From NCBI RefSeq assembly GCF_958295425.1, contig NC_081139.1, forward strand, positions 13,591,888 through 13,655,887: a DNA stretch of 64,000 nt, written 5' to 3'. Position 1 is the stretch's first letter; each line of letters opens with the position of its first letter. The translations under genes and the position numbers were made by a program. This DNA is from Solea solea. Its lineage: Eukaryota > Chordata > Actinopteri > Pleuronectiformes > Soleidae. This document shows positions 1-12,488 of this stretch, piece by piece. Under the pieces are notes generated by a model, which saw only the letters and a program-made list of their open reading frames with translations, was not told the DNA's origin and searched no databases.

Positions 1-1049
1 GCGCTATATCGAGGGTAATGATGAGTCCTTGTGGTCACATCTAATTCCGTTTGCTATTTATAGGCATTAGTAAGCGTACCTCGGTAACGCACAAGGGTAT
101 TTGTTTGTTTTTGTGCGGTCTTTCTATTTTATTTTGAAAAACAGTTTTCTTTCACCACTTCATGCCAAAAATACTCCAGAGAGCACGCTCAGATAAAACT
201 AGAGCCACACGTGTACACAGTGAGTGTCTTCTCACAGTTGTCAAGGTCAATTACAGCTCTTGAGAAGACAGAATGAGAGAGAATAGGAGAGAAGTCGAAG
301 GGCCCAGGAGCCACGTTTGGACATAAAACACCGAGGCACATGACAGATGACAGATGTGTGCCTCATAAGGAACTTAACATCCATTAGTTATCATACAGAG
401 TTTTTCCTCCAAACCCTTTCCTCTTTAAAATGTTTTAAAAAGTCGCTGACCCTTACCTCCTTTACTAATTAATGTCAGCAACAGTCACATTTTGTCTCGC
501 TGCGCAGCACTCAAACATCCTGCACCTCAGCCTGAACCTCAAAATTATGGACTAACCGTCACTTTCTGACCTTTATTTTTGCTCCACAACGCACAGAACC
601 TCAGATCTTAGATCTTAGTTAAAAAAAACAGAAAGTAAGAGTTGTGAGTCAGGCCTTTAATACCTCGACCTGTCGGCGGCTTCCACATAAACAACATGAC
701 CGGGCGCGTGGCCTCGCAGCACAGTTGAGCATAAAGAAGACAGAAGTTGTGATCTGGGGAACTGAGGCCTGTCAGACTTGGGAACAAATGAGTGCTCGTG
801 CAGAGGTGAACAATAGGTGGTGAAGAGGGGGGGAGGGAAAACGAGAGAGAGAGAGACAGAGAGAGAGGTCATAGCAGGTTTAGGCAATGGACCAGCGACA
901 GACAGCAACAGGGTCTCTCACTGAAGAAAAGTAACCAGAGAAGGGGCGCAGTGAGAGTAAGTGGACCCCAGAGGCTGGCTGACCATATCCATAATGTTCA
1001 GTATGCTCTCCTCCCAAGTTTGTGTGTGTTTGTGCATGTGTGCTTGTAT

Positions 1050-1318
1050 TTGTTACCTCTGTAGGAGGTAACTGACCTTGTCTGAACCAGTAGTCAGGAC
1101 CAGTATAGTGGGAGACCCAAACCTGGTCCTCGTGAGGCAGAACCACATTTGTGAGGAACTGGTTAAGGTTATGGCTAAGATTTGAATTGTGATTAGGTTA
1201 AGGTTAGGATTAGGCATTGACTGGTTATGGTTAAGATGAGGGATAAGGCTTTGTCGAGGCTGTCCAAATCAATGTAGTGTCCCAAGAAGAATAGCTGTGC
1301 AGACCTGTGTGTGTGTGA
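1050..1318 (+). repeat. Dispersed teleost 'ggttaaggttagg' repeat, copy 1
   Basis: The order of blocks is the same as in the copies at 22.3, 22.5 and 34.3 kb: an 'accaaacctggtcct' block, 'gaactggttaagg', a run of degenerate gttagg units, then 'ggctgtccaaatcaatg' and a TG-repeat end. This layout is common in teleost genomes. I infer a non-autonomous element or derived satellite; the family name is unknown to me. No coding content. Confidence 0.6.
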
Positions 1319-1749
1319 CACTTTAATCGTGAGTTCATGTCTTCACATGCAAACGCTACATGACTCATGAGCAAATGCCACTTTCCTGACTGTACCGAAG
1401 CCTCATGTCTTTGAAATGTAAGACTCAGTAAGACTCAGTGATGCGTTGACATCATAAAACCGATGAAATCTCTCACTGCAGGTTAATAGGAAATATAAGA
1501 TTACATGGAAGAGGTTTCGGCTGCAGTTTTTCAGCTGTGGTTGTTGGTGACTAAAGGTCGTGATCTGACCTTTAGGCACTAATTCCTCTTTTCACTGGCA
1601 TGTGACTTGATTACTCATCAGTCACCTGCCACCATGAAACTTCAAATATGACTTTATTACATGTCATTAACCTTGTTCTTTCTCTCCCTATAGTTTGTAC
1701 CTTTCCTTCCTCTCTTAAATATCAGTTTACATTTTTATCAACAATCTGT

Positions 1750-2024
1750 GCTACTGTGTGTATAAACGACATCGTCGTGCTATAAACATGTCATAACTGA
1801 TTCAGAAGTGTTCTGTCTAAACCTATAACTTGACACAACTGTTCTACTTTATATCTGCTCCTGGTCTCTCTCCGGTTCTGTCTCCACTGGTGTTTGCTCA
1901 TTGTGTGAATTGTTGTGTTTCTCTTGTCTCTATAATATCGTAAAAGTGTCTGCCTTTCTACAAAGCCTTGAGATAATGTATGTTGTGATTTGTCATTATA
2001 CAAATAAAATTTAATTTAACTGAA
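1750..2024 (+). mobile_element. 3' end of an L2-like LINE (5'-truncated)
   Basis: The stretch has the typical 3' tail of a teleost LINE. A 'ctggtctctctc...ggtgtttgctcattgtg' segment is followed by 'agccttgagataatgt', 'gttgtgattt' and a terminal 'acaaataaaatttaattta' A-rich end. No reverse transcriptase sequence remains, so this is a 5'-truncated dead copy. Assignment to the L2 clade is from memory of the tail and is moderately sure. Confidence 0.55.
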
Positions 2025-3542
2025 TGGGTGGGGGGCTTTGACAATTGGGTGCCATTCACCTTGTTTTAACTTGATGTACAATCTTGGAGTTGAAATCCCA
2101 CATTGTGCCACTTTAATTTACTGAGAGAGGCAGCAAGGGATTACAGCCACTGTGGTCCATGATTTAAAATGACTAATTTTCTTCTATTGAATGGTGTGGG
2201 GATTGAGGCTTTTGTTAAGTGGCTGGAATCAGTTTTTTTTTTATTGTGTCGCTGCTGGCAGCCATGTTATCAGTGAGAGAGCATCCATGTGCGAGGCTGA
2301 CATGGTATGCACACTATGCCAAAGACCACATGAAAGTTAACCATGACAACGACAACATCAGCCACGTGACCAATGTTTTTTCTGCCTTGCTTTTTTTATT
2401 GTTTTTTTTTTTTATCTCTGGATCATATTTGGTGCATTTTAAGTGCCTCTCATTGTGAGACACAGAATCGTAAATTGGATCCAGCATGTCACAGACCCAT
2501 CCACCCAACTTAAGTGTTTGGTCTCATCACGATAAGACAAAACAAAAGATGCACATCTTTTGTCTCGTCACTGTCCAGACTGATTATACCACCTTGTTTT
2601 GTTCGACTTACCCCCGGAGACAAAAGGGTTACATATTTCAAACCTTTGACAGCATCTTGATTGTGATGGGGGCCTTTCATCTTCTCAGATGATATGAAGC
2701 AGGCACGATGTCTGTGTGCAGACTGAAATCAGCAGTGTCTCCGGGGAGGCACAGTAGTCTTAGCTTTTTGTTTTGTTTATCGAAATGACATTATTTCTGT
2801 CTTCTGCCATCATTTTAGTATGAATGAGTGTAGTCCTCAGGATCTGAGACCCTCACATCAGCTGATTACATGTGTTACCACTTTAGAGTGGAAAGAGATA
2901 CAAGTCACATCAGATTAAAGCTTGAGTCCCTAATTTTGTTTCTAAAATACCCATATGTGTATGGGTATTTGTCGAAGTCCTCCTGTAGTAAATAAGGTTG
3001 TGTGTAAAAACTGTTTTCTTCCAGGTGATTCAGGCGTCTGAATACCTCCTTTACTTGGCTTCTAGTGTTTGCTTTGAGGTCGACAGAAAACTCAATCATA
3101 TGTTATTTTAAATGTCTTAAACTGTCCAAATTTCAAATTTGACACACACAATTTTTTTTCCCCCAGTAAAACTTTTAGTTTTTTTTCATTTTAAATGAAT
3201 ACACTATTTTAACACAGAAAAAAAGAAATTGTTCTCAGGTGTTAAAGGCAGCTAGACTGTCCAAATATGAGGTATACTAGTGTGTGTTACTGCAAACTAA
3301 GATAAATTAAATAATAAAAAAAGATAATTACACAACTTTACTTTACAGTAAACCACAAACTGCTCCCCACAGCCATGAGACTTTCTGTCTGAGGAAGTTC
3401 ATTTATTCAGTGTATATGTATTATTTTGTTCTTATTTTCTATCAAAGCATTTCTACATGCTTTGATTTTATTGTAATTTATTTATTCTATTCTAATATTC
3501 ACCTAATGACATCTTCTCCTGCTCGGAACCTATCAATGTTTT

Positions 3543-3860
3543 TGTTGTTATGGATTGTCCCTTGTAGATGTGCATGTGTTTGTCTTTCCTGGCTGGGCGT
3601 GGCTGGCTGTGGCTGGGCGTGGCTGGCTGTGGCTGGGCGTGGCTGGCTGTGGCTGGGCGTGGCTGACCTCCCACTCCTCCACCTACACACCTGCTGTTCA
3701 TCATCTTGATTGCCACCATTCACCTGCTTCAGTATAAAGCCCTGGCTCCACTCTGCAGTCGGTGAGTTTGTGCCATACCCGCCTCACTCTGCTCGCCACT
3801 ACCTTCAAAACAATTTAATATATAAAAGTGCTTCACCAATAAAAGGTTGATCAAATTTGG
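3543..3860 (+). repeat. Minisatellite within a possible solo LTR-like segment
   Basis: A segment beginning TGTTGTTATGG contains the tandem array at 3591-3665. It then has a promoter-like TATAAAG at 3733-3739 and an AATAAA-type signal near 3838-3843. A TG start, TATA box and poly(A) signal in this order would fit a solo LTR. I cannot see a matching second LTR or a clear target duplication, so this reading is tentative. Confidence 0.25.
3591..3665 (+). repeat. Tandem minisatellite, 20-bp unit
   Basis: A 10-bp block GGCTGGGCGT alternates with GGCTGGCTGT, giving a 20-bp higher-order unit repeated about 3.5 times with no mismatch. The array is G-rich on the plus strand. It keeps frames open on both strands, which explains the repetitive GWAWLAVA-like and SHSQPRPA-like translations. 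Those are artefacts, not genes. Confidence 0.9.
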
Positions 3861-3864
3861 TAGG

Positions 3865-4115
3865 TAGTTCTGCAGGTATTTGTTCATACAATATGCCGGA
3901 TGTCTTCATTACATGGGATCACCACCAAGTTGTTTGGATTCATCCTGAGGGGAAAATATAATCACTACCAATTTTCATGTTAATCAAACCAGAGGTTATT
4001 ATTGAGACATTTCTCACTGAACCACAAATGTCAACAACATGATAGCTGCATCAGAAAACAGTAATCAAAGTCAGCATGATGAATGATGTGGGCACCATGA
4101 ATGTCTGAGCCAGCC
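3865..4115 (+). repeat. Degenerate dispersed teleost repeat
   Basis: Blocks such as 'ttggattcatcctgagggg', 'accatgaatgtctg' and 'aatgtcaacaacatgat' match, in shuffled form, a high-copy teleost interspersed repeat I recall. No coding capacity. The boundaries are approximate. Confidence 0.4.
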
Positions 4116-4338
4116 TTTGAGCCAATTTAATTTGTAGATGTCGAGGTTTCTCACAGTCTAAGTAGGGGAGAATGAGAAAGAAACCTGGTGGGCGGGGTCT
4201 ACTTAAAACCTTGTATGTTATCCTATAAGTTTTTTGAGGGGGTCCTCACAGAATTATCATTACTGTAGACCAATGTAGTCAGCTGTTTTCAGGCTGACCC
4301 TATTATAACTCATGCCCCGAGAGTAAATTAAACCTTTT

Positions 4339-4404
4339 AATGTTTACTTTGTCATCCTGGTAGTGCAATTGTCATTGCACTACCAGGATGACAAAGTAAA
4401 CATT
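4339..4404. repeat. Perfect 31-bp inverted repeat (hairpin)
   Basis: The arm 4339-4369 (starting AATGTTTACTTTG) is the exact reverse complement of 4374-4404 (ending CAAAGTAAACATT). Only the four bases TGTC (4370-4373) lie between them. The first flanking pair (4338/4405, T/T) does not match, so the palindrome has sharp limits. A near-zero spacer and no mismatch suggest recent origin, for example by template switching. It does not look like a typical pre-miRNA, which would have bulges and a larger loop. Confidence 0.9.
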
Positions 4405-5321
4405 TTTCCTGAGGAGCTAATGGTCTGAATCACTAGTTTCAGGTCTTCTTTCAATAGCATATTTTGCAAATGATGATCCTATTGAGAGGAAAATAGACGG
4501 TAATGCACAATATATGAGTGGATAAGTGTGACTGACAGCTGGTATTGTTGGGACTTTCTGGTTGCAAAAACTGCAGACTAACTAACTCTAAGTCTCTTAA
4601 GAGATCATATACTGTGTGTTTTCAGTATAAATACATACTGTACAGTATATAGGCGTGCACAATCTTGTACCCCTTGTATGTTAACTGAGACAAAATGACA
4701 TTTTACGTGTCATTTAAAGAAGGAGCTGTGTTACTTTGCACACAGATGTGAGTGCTTGAGTTTTCTTAGAAACCCTATTTAAGGTTTTTTTCAAACCTCA
4801 GAACCTCTTTCTACAAGTGATTAAAAAGAAAAAAATCACGCTGACCTTTTCAAACTGACAAGCTGTTACAGGCACACCTATTATTTTGACACAATTGCCA
4901 GTATTTTCCATGTTTGGCTCAAATGTGACATGCATTCATTAATTCTGCATTGTAAAGGGATCTCACTATTGAGAAAGGACGGATTAAGGACTGGATGCAA
5001 ACCTTGACTTGTAATTTTCAATTGTTTAAGCTGCTTAAGTAATGTTTGGGAGGAGAAGAATTTAACGCAGCCCATGAAAAATCCAAAATCCCCTGCTGGC
5101 CAACTAATAGTCTGTGATTGACAGGACAGTGTCACGCCTTCTGACTGTCAAACGTCTTAGTTTGGGTTTCTGCTCAGTTTATTTTTAAATGAGCAGATAA
5201 ATGGAAGGTGGGAAGCATTTTTATTTTTCCATTTGGGCCAAAATTAATTGACAGATACGATATTTTAAGCAGCAGTCGATATTATTGTAGAACCAATTAC
5301 TGCACATCAATGACACACTAA

Positions 5322-5376
<55 letters not shown>

Positions 5377-6477
5377 ATTGGCATTGAATTATGGGAAAGT
5401 ACTTCCAAACATATTCATTATATTTAAATTTTACAAAAGAGAGTGGCCACTACAGAGAATCATCAAAAGCCTTTTTCCTCCAGTTGAGGTTGTTACAAGT
5501 TTATGAATGATAGTGTTTTGTAATTCCCGTATAGAGCACATAAGTATATTTTGCCTACCATTTTTCGGAACAGATGTGAAAAAAGAGAACGTCAATTTAA
5601 AAGAAACACAGATCTTTAAAAAGCCCTGATTCAGAACTAAATTGACGTGCCACTGCAAAAGGAATCAGTTTATGGAACAATCTTGATGAAGAAGCCAAAT
5701 AATCTTAATCAAATGCTATATACAAAAAAAAGATAAATAAAGCCAACATGATGATAAAATATGACATAAGTAAATTATTTTGGGTGGAATAATATGAAAT
5801 GTATCTTACAAACAGTTGGATGTGAGAAGCTCTATGAGCCTTGTTTTATTTGAACTTTATTGCATTTAAGTTGCGTGGGCTGCCCCACAACTGGAAAACC
5901 TTTAAACAATATTGCAAAATGACATGAGCAAAATTCAACAAGGGTCAACCTGCTAAGACATGACTTGTATTTCCATGGGACAGCTCAGAGCATGTTTCCA
6001 AGAGACTCCTCCTTGTCTCAGAAAGAAAGGAAAGAGAAAAAATAACAACCTGACAGAACTAATTTACAGTAGTGGTAAAAATGTCAGCACGCATGGGCAG
6101 AGTCGACAGTGAGAACGCTGTTGTGTAATAGGAAAGTTTGTGCATGAAACTAGTGTCATGTCATCTCACTTTGGAATCATTGAGAAGATCGATTTACAAA
6201 CACTGAGTAAGTGTACTTATTCATCTGTGAGTCCTATTTTTCCAAATAAGATCAAGAGAACATGGGAACAAAAATCATCCCAAATTACTGATACTTTTTT
6301 GGAAGAAATAATGTAGAAAAAACTTTCAGTCCTGGTGTATATATATAACATCTGTCCTTATTGATCTGTTCACCTATTGATAGGAAATTTCACACCTGGC
6401 ATTAAAATGCATCCTGGATGCGTCTCCATATGATCAAATCTGGGCGTCCCAGCCCTTCATTTAAATACAAACTGACT
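4405..6477. other. Gene-free stretch
   Basis: AT-rich sequence without recognisable exons. It contains the TA microsatellite at 5329-5373 and a fragment of a dispersed repeat near 6372-6460 ('cacacctggcattaaaatgc'). No other named feature is seen. Confidence 0.6.
5329..5373. repeat. (TA)n microsatellite
   Basis: An uninterrupted run of about 22 TA dinucleotides, preceded by an imperfect AATATATAAA lead-in. It is self-complementary and prone to length change. Confidence 0.95.
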
Positions 6478-6655
6478 TTGTGAGAACATTTTGACCTCAT
6501 GGGGGCATTTTGTCTGTACCCCACAACCTTTGGAGGGCATTTTTTAAGGGTTAAGACCTGGTTTTAGGGTTAGATCTGGGTTTAGGTTAGGGTTAGGGTA
6601 ATGGTTAAGGTTAGGCACTTATTTGTGATGGTTAAGTTTATAGGTTAAGGTGCTC
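6478..6655 (+). repeat. Dispersed teleost 'ggttaaggttagg' repeat, copy 2
   Basis: Contains 'tgtgagaacattttgacc', several degenerate gttaggg units (6560-6650) and 'cacttatttgtgatggttaa'. It belongs to the same broad family as the copies at 1.1, 22.3, 22.5 and 34.3 kb. The TTAGGG resemblance is to this repeat, not to a telomere. Confidence 0.55.
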
Positions 6656-6859
6656 CTTACTAAGATTTAAAAACAAGATTGTGAGAGAGCAATACTCACA
6701 CTCATATAACACGAAATAGGTTTTAAACCATTTAACTGTTTTTAATATTGTGGCAGTGGTCACAAATAAATCAACATGTAAGAGCTAATTAGTGTTATGT
6801 TAGCAGAGGACATGGTCTCTCTTATCTGTCCTACAGATAATTTACGTTCATGAATGCTT

Positions 6860-7016
6860 TGGAATGTGGCCACACGTGTCCTCAAACCACCTCTGCATGA
6901 GGATTCTGTGATTGGGTCTGAGGAGGACACATTCAGGATGGATTTGGGAGTCTTCAGACCTGGCAATCTGTCCATGATCGTATCACCGTGGATGGATGTA
7001 AGGTCTGACAGCCGTG
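6860..7016 (+). repeat. Degenerate 'cagacctgg' family repeat
   Basis: Blocks 'gaggaggacacattcagga', 'ttcagacctggcaatc' and 'tgatcgtatcacc' match the dispersed family seen at 6.4, 33.1, 34.4, 52.0 and 57.1 kb. That family carries the words 'ttcagacctggtattaa' and 'gatcacaagtggac'. It explains most of a 115-codon frame here, which is therefore not a gene. Confidence 0.4.
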
Positions 7017-9199
7017 AAAAAGTGTTGGCTTTAAAAACTGCAGACCTCTGTTTTGTAAAAGCAGAGCTCAATAGGATCAGGGCAGATGTATGTACCCCCT
7101 GCTATACCCCAGCCCACTACACCTCCCTGTTCAGCCCAAGTGACTTAGCCCTAAAGAGGAAAAAAGGAGAAGGAGATTACATCAGCAGGCACGGCTGGTA
7201 ATTAAAAATGACCAACAAGCAGCCAAGTTAATCCAGCAATCCCAGCCTTGCATAAAACGTACCCTTGAGCTGTTTAGGGCCCCGTCTCCAGTCTACTCTT
7301 AGACCTTGAACACATGTGGCTTCCAGATGTGGATTCTGGGATGAATTTGGTGAGGTACGTGGATGACTCTGTGGGGACGAGCACTTAGTGTGGACACTAA
7401 GGTTAAAAGACTGACACAGTCACATCCGTCGTGTTTGTCCCTCATGAGACAGACTGACTGGCATTTATTGCATATATTTATATTGCTTTTGAAGAGAAGG
7501 AAATGGGGACAGTGAGCGGAAACATGGTTGCCCAGATCACTTCCTCATAGCTGTGAACCGCGGAACTGTACTTTCTTTGAAACCACCAACTTTGTTGATA
7601 TTTACTCAGTCAACTTTATTTATTCTTGCTATTGTTACATGACTGATTTGACTTCATATGACTTGTCCTACTGTTCATACATGTATGGTTTAAAATATTT
7701 CTTCTGTAAAATAATTGTACACAGTAAACTTCAGGCTTTTGTGCACACAAGTGTATGTAATTATAGTCTGTTTTGACACTGCCTATGATCCTGTGGTCGA
7801 GGTTAGAGACCAGGCCTCACCAGCATCAACACTCTTCATAGCATAGTAGTGAACCATCCAAGATTCCTCAATGAAAATGTAGTGGTAAACTCTTAATTGT
7901 TAAGTATGGACTACCTGTGGTCTATATAACTGTGTTCTGTCACCAGAAATGTTCTGTCATCATGAGGTTTTGTGGAAAGACTATGACAGAATTTCGGGTT
8001 AAATTGTACCAGAGTGTGGTTAAAGAAAAAGAAGAGAGGAAATGAGCAATAAAGGGAAAAAAAAACAATCAAGGGGGAGGCTACTTAATTACTATGTCAT
8101 GCTGAGCAACGTTCAAAACCTTCCTCTCTCCGTGCAGAGGAAGCTTTGTCGTCATAATGGGACGATAGTACAAATACTGCCGTTCTTTCAGCTTTTAGAA
8201 TTTGGACAAGTGGACAGCTTACTCAAGTCAGAGTTTGCAGCTGTGTTTGATCATTTCATGCAGTTTTTGCTTACACTGGGAAGACTCATACTCACCATGT
8301 GGGTGCATCCTCGTTTGCAAGGAAAGAGCACACATACCTCTGATCTCAACAGTGATCCCCAGAGAGCAGGTTTTCATCTCAGTTCCTGATGTATCTCTGA
8401 ACAAAAAAAAGAAAAGAGAGATTCTGATATTTTTCAAAGGAGCCTGAAAAAAAATCTATAAGCCGTCTGGGCGGAGCCTTTTATCAATATCACATGAGGA
8501 TCTCACTGTTCTCATGTGAACCTGGCAAAGGGGTTTTTGTTTTTCTACTGCAGCTCTGACCGCAGAAGGCAGGGGTTTTTGTGTTGAGCTGTGGGAATGT
8601 GGCTCGAGAAGAAGTAGTGTGGACACCGAAAACAAAGTAGGTCTTGACAGGTTGAAGGTCCTGTACAATAGATGGATTGTGGAGGTTAGCCTCTGGTTTG
8701 AGTTGTTTTAATTGGGTGAAGCTGGATGGCAGCAATGGGCCTCTCGCTGGATCATCACAAGTCTTCCTTAAAAAGAAACAAATCTAAGGTTTTAACATGG
8801 AGGGGATGGTGGATGGTGGACATAGGGATGAAAGGTGTTGTAGCCCATCTTCCAGAGCTATTTGGTTCATTGTTTACACTGACTATGAGAGATAAATGGC
8901 TACTCTTTCCCCCCCTCATTCTAGCTCCTTTTTGCACTTAATTAAATCCTAGGGGAAAAATCTGTTTAGCTGCTAAGTGCTCCACCATGTTTAACCTTGA
9001 ACCTTTTCTGTCTGCTGTTTGATGCTTGAATGTTTGCTTAAATTGCCTGTCTGTAAACTGTCGATGAGAGAAATGTGTATGTTGGAAGCCAGATTCCTTC
9101 CATAATCTGAAGAAGAAGTGCCCAATTCCACACAAGTGGTCTGTTTCTGGTGGTTAATTTTTTGATAATTATTGGTTCTACATTGTTCCTTGATGCAAA

Positions 9200-9525
9200 G
9201 AAATTCTTGATGATTTCTGCAGAATTTGGTCCAGACTTTCTCGGGAGTTTGATGCGGTGTGATTCATAGACTCTCCAGAGGATCTAGGCGAGGGAGTGGC
9301 ATCCATTTTCTTGCGGCAGATAATCCAGAGTTTCTCCTGCTTCTTTCTCATATGAGCTCACTTGGACGTTATGCGGAGGTCTGACAAGAGCGATGGCAGA
9401 AAGTATCTCCAGAGTATTTTCGCAGACTTTTCTTGTGTTTACACTTTCATCCCCTCTGGACAATCTTCAGACAATCTGTGGAGAATCTGCAGAGTACAGA
9501 GCATGTCTGACAGCAGCTATAATCT
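9200..9525. repeat. Possible dispersed repeat with internal 'ctccagag' motifs
   Basis: Variants of TCTCCAGAG and AGACAATCTGTGGAGAAT recur several times, as in a teleost non-autonomous element I partly recall. No terminal inverted repeat is clear. Low confidence. Confidence 0.3.
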
Positions 9526-12454
9526 CATTTGGCACCCTTGATTTTAATTGAAATCATTTAAAGTAAAAAGCTATTCACACGTGCATGAGGTATACTTTAG
9601 TCCATACATAATACACTATGTTCTCTTCACAATGTTTAGTTACAGAATTTGTCATGGTCTGCCTCTGCTACCTCCTCTGCTACTCGTCTGCCCTTCTGAG
9701 GTCAAGTATTATCTCCATCCCTCAGACTCATCAGCAGTGCTCATCAACAGCAGCCACAGTTGTGTGTCTGTCAGTGTGCTGACCTCTCCACAGTCCCTGA
9801 GGTAGCACACAGAGACATGCATTGTGTGTTGCAATACTCACAGAACAAACAAGTTTATTCATCTTCACTTTTCTGCTCTCCTTCTGCCGCTCCACTCACT
9901 TCACACGGAACAGACTCAGAGAGAAGGTCATTATCTGGCATAGGGCTAAATGAGCCGTTGCTGACAATGACGAAATTCACAACAAATCTCTCATTACAGG
10001 AAGTGACAGTCCAGTGGAGTAGTTTGAGTCCCATGGAAGGACATTCTGGTTGGTTCACCTGCAACTGATACTGCTCGGTGACAGCATGGAAGGAAATCCT
10101 TGAGCCTTAGAGAAATAAAGTGAGGGAGAATAGCGTAAAGACCTTGTGTGTCAGACTTGCTCTGCGATGGCGTGCATTTATGTTGCAAAAGATCCTTAAG
10201 TCCTCCTGCTTCGGTACACTTCCTTCACGCTCCACTACACACCCTGTCATCTTGCAGATAAGGAATGGAAAGAGGCCGTGGCTTCATTCATGATGGGTCC
10301 CATAAGAAAGCGTGTTGATCCAGTGCTTGAATAACAGAGCTCGGTATGTGCAGAATTAGTGCAGACGTTTCTGTACGAGCGCTGGCTTGACCTTTCTCAG
10401 GGCATCACCGAACAACGCTCAGAGACGAGGCACGATGGGAGCGTTACTTCACCCTGGAGGAAAAGAAAGAGCCAAAGGTATCCTCCCTTTACATTGTCAA
10501 TCAGAATGACACCTCCCCAATCGTTGCTCATTTAGAAGTGCATACAGCTGACACTGTGGTGCTTTCAGGTGAACTGGACGACAGGAGCAAGTCTGCTGTC
10601 CATCAAAACGTCTTTGGCACACTTGGGTATTTTCTCAAACCATTGACCCTTTTGGCTTTTTTGGATTTGGTTTTCGGCTGCAATATAACATTACAAGTGT
10701 TCTTACTACTGAATGCACATTTATGCACTTAATCTCAAACTGTAAATCATTCAAACTGAGCACACTCTGACAAGAATGTTCACCACATTGCTGGCGTGAA
10801 TGTAGCCTGAGAAAATAAAGCTTTTTGACAGTGAAGTCCTAACTTAAACTATGAAGACCACTCTAACCACTGTTTACCTGGGATTTTATTCAGATGTATG
10901 TAGATAATAGCTCTACAAAATACCCTAAATGTTTAGCATTAGCAGTAGCATGTATCTGCAGTTAATCTTCTCAAATTCTTCATCGCTTTACTAATAATCC
11001 CAGTTCTTATTCATCCAGGAAGGTCAAGAGTTCAGCAAAATACTGGAGAACTAAAGGCAGATAATCATGAGACAGGACCTTCCCGGTAATTAGGGGAGAT
11101 TTATTGTCTTTAAAAAATTCTGTCTTTAACGTAACCTCACACCACTGGTATCAGCATAGTGCATGAGTAACATAGTGAGTCAGGTTAAATAATTTACTAT
11201 AAATTGTTTCTGTTTGGTGCAATATCGTGGATGGTGCAATGAGTCATAGTCTTGCTGTGTGTATCTCTGTGTAAACAGAGAGTCATTAGCCACTTCCTGC
11301 TGTGTCTCTTCTGCACCGCCATGGCCACTTGACCCTCATAAAAGTGATGAACACTGTGTCTACAAATGCTTACCGATATTGCGTCTCAAAAACGTTAACT
11401 TTGAGGTTAGACTTTCACCTTATTGAGCCCCTTTCACTGTTGACTCACCTCTGATTGACAAAGCCACACAATAACTCCTCAAACCAACGTGAACTGTCTC
11501 TCGGTGCCTCTTCACATCCACATTTAAAAGCTCTCCTGTGTCTTGAGTCATGAATGGTTTTTAAGATGTCTCAGCCCACTGCTCAGTAAACATATGACAT
11601 TGGTTTATGCACAGCCCGGATGGTTTCATGGAGTTCACGGTAATGCTACACCACATGTTGGAGGGCATTAACTCTGCCTGTGTGACTTTATTAGAAACAA
11701 GGGAAAGTGGCGCTTCCAGAACCGAGGCTCTATTCCTGCTGTGTGTGTTGGCTAACTGGTCTGTTCAAACAATTTCCCTCCTTCCTTACAGGAGACATAT
11801 ACATTTCCCCTCAGTATCTGCTAACAAGATGAGCGATGTATGGCAGTTAATTTTTTTTACATACTGTGCTGCTTCAATTCCTGCTTTAAAAGTCTGTATA
11901 GTGTGACCGACTGTGTTTTAATGTGTACTATTAAACACTGATGGATATATCAGAAAGTATACGGCAGTACCCCATTTGTTACTGTTGCTAAAAACTATGA
12001 ATCTGTCAATGTAGAAGTGGCATAAGTTGTCATCCCACTTTCCTAATTTTAAGTTGTTTATATATATACTGCTATAAATAGTTTGCTGCTATAATCAGCA
12101 GTAGACAACACCATACATGCAGCCTGCACCACAGCACACCTTAATTGCCATCTATCACTTTAAAGTGGGGTAACCCAATACTAAGACACATAACCAATCG
12201 AGACAACGTGTCCCCTCCCTTACCTGATCCAGTAAGATAGCAGTGGAAGGGAGGGCTCATTACTGATTGTATGGGGCACAGTGTCATACCATGACTCATA
12301 AAAAAACATGGCAGCTGTGGGGGTAAGGTAGCTCACTTACATCGACGTTATTTATGCTGGGTATGTGCAGAAGGGTGGTAAGAATGGTTTGGTGCCCTGT
12401 CTGTGCTGCTGGGATCCGTTTTTTTTTTTTTATAAGCCTTTGGTTCCAGGGGCC

Positions 12455-12488
12455 CCAGCTCACACCAGCTCACACCAGCTCACTCCAG
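12455..12488. repeat. Short 10-bp tandem repeat
   Basis: About 3.4 copies of CCAGCTCACA, the last with one change (CACTCC). It follows a T11 run and a G/C-rich spacer. Confidence 0.85.

Larger units (their letters stand above)
1..3542. other. Gene-free stretch with repeats
   Basis: I see no coding exon here. The open frames are short, lack recognisable domains and are not flanked by convincing splice sites. The stretch holds a GA-rich run near 841-868, a TTAGG-like dispersed repeat at 1050-1318 and an L2-like LINE tail at about 1750-2024. A small perfect hairpin lies at 2945-2970: 11-bp arms around a TGTG loop. The rest is AT-rich unique-looking sequence with nothing I can name. Confidence 0.6.

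Noticed and set aside
2945..2970. 11-bp hairpin as a terminator or miRNA
   Set aside because: Perfect but very short, AT-rich and without any gene context; hairpins of this size are expected by chance in 64 kb of AT-rich DNA.
3410..3737. Overlapping open frames on both strands with repetitive GWAWLAVA-like and SHSQPRPA-like peptides
   Set aside because: They are translations of the 20-bp minisatellite at 3591-3665; a 20-bp unit without stops keeps several frames open.
6560..6650. TTAGGG-like units that might be an interstitial telomere
   Set aside because: The units are degenerate (gttagatct, gtttagg, ggttaagg) and sit in a block order shared with other copies of a dispersed repeat.
6854..7201. 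115-codon plus-strand frame and the overlapping minus-strand frame
   Set aside because: Largely explained by a degenerate dispersed repeat with words shared at several other sites; no domain and no splice context.
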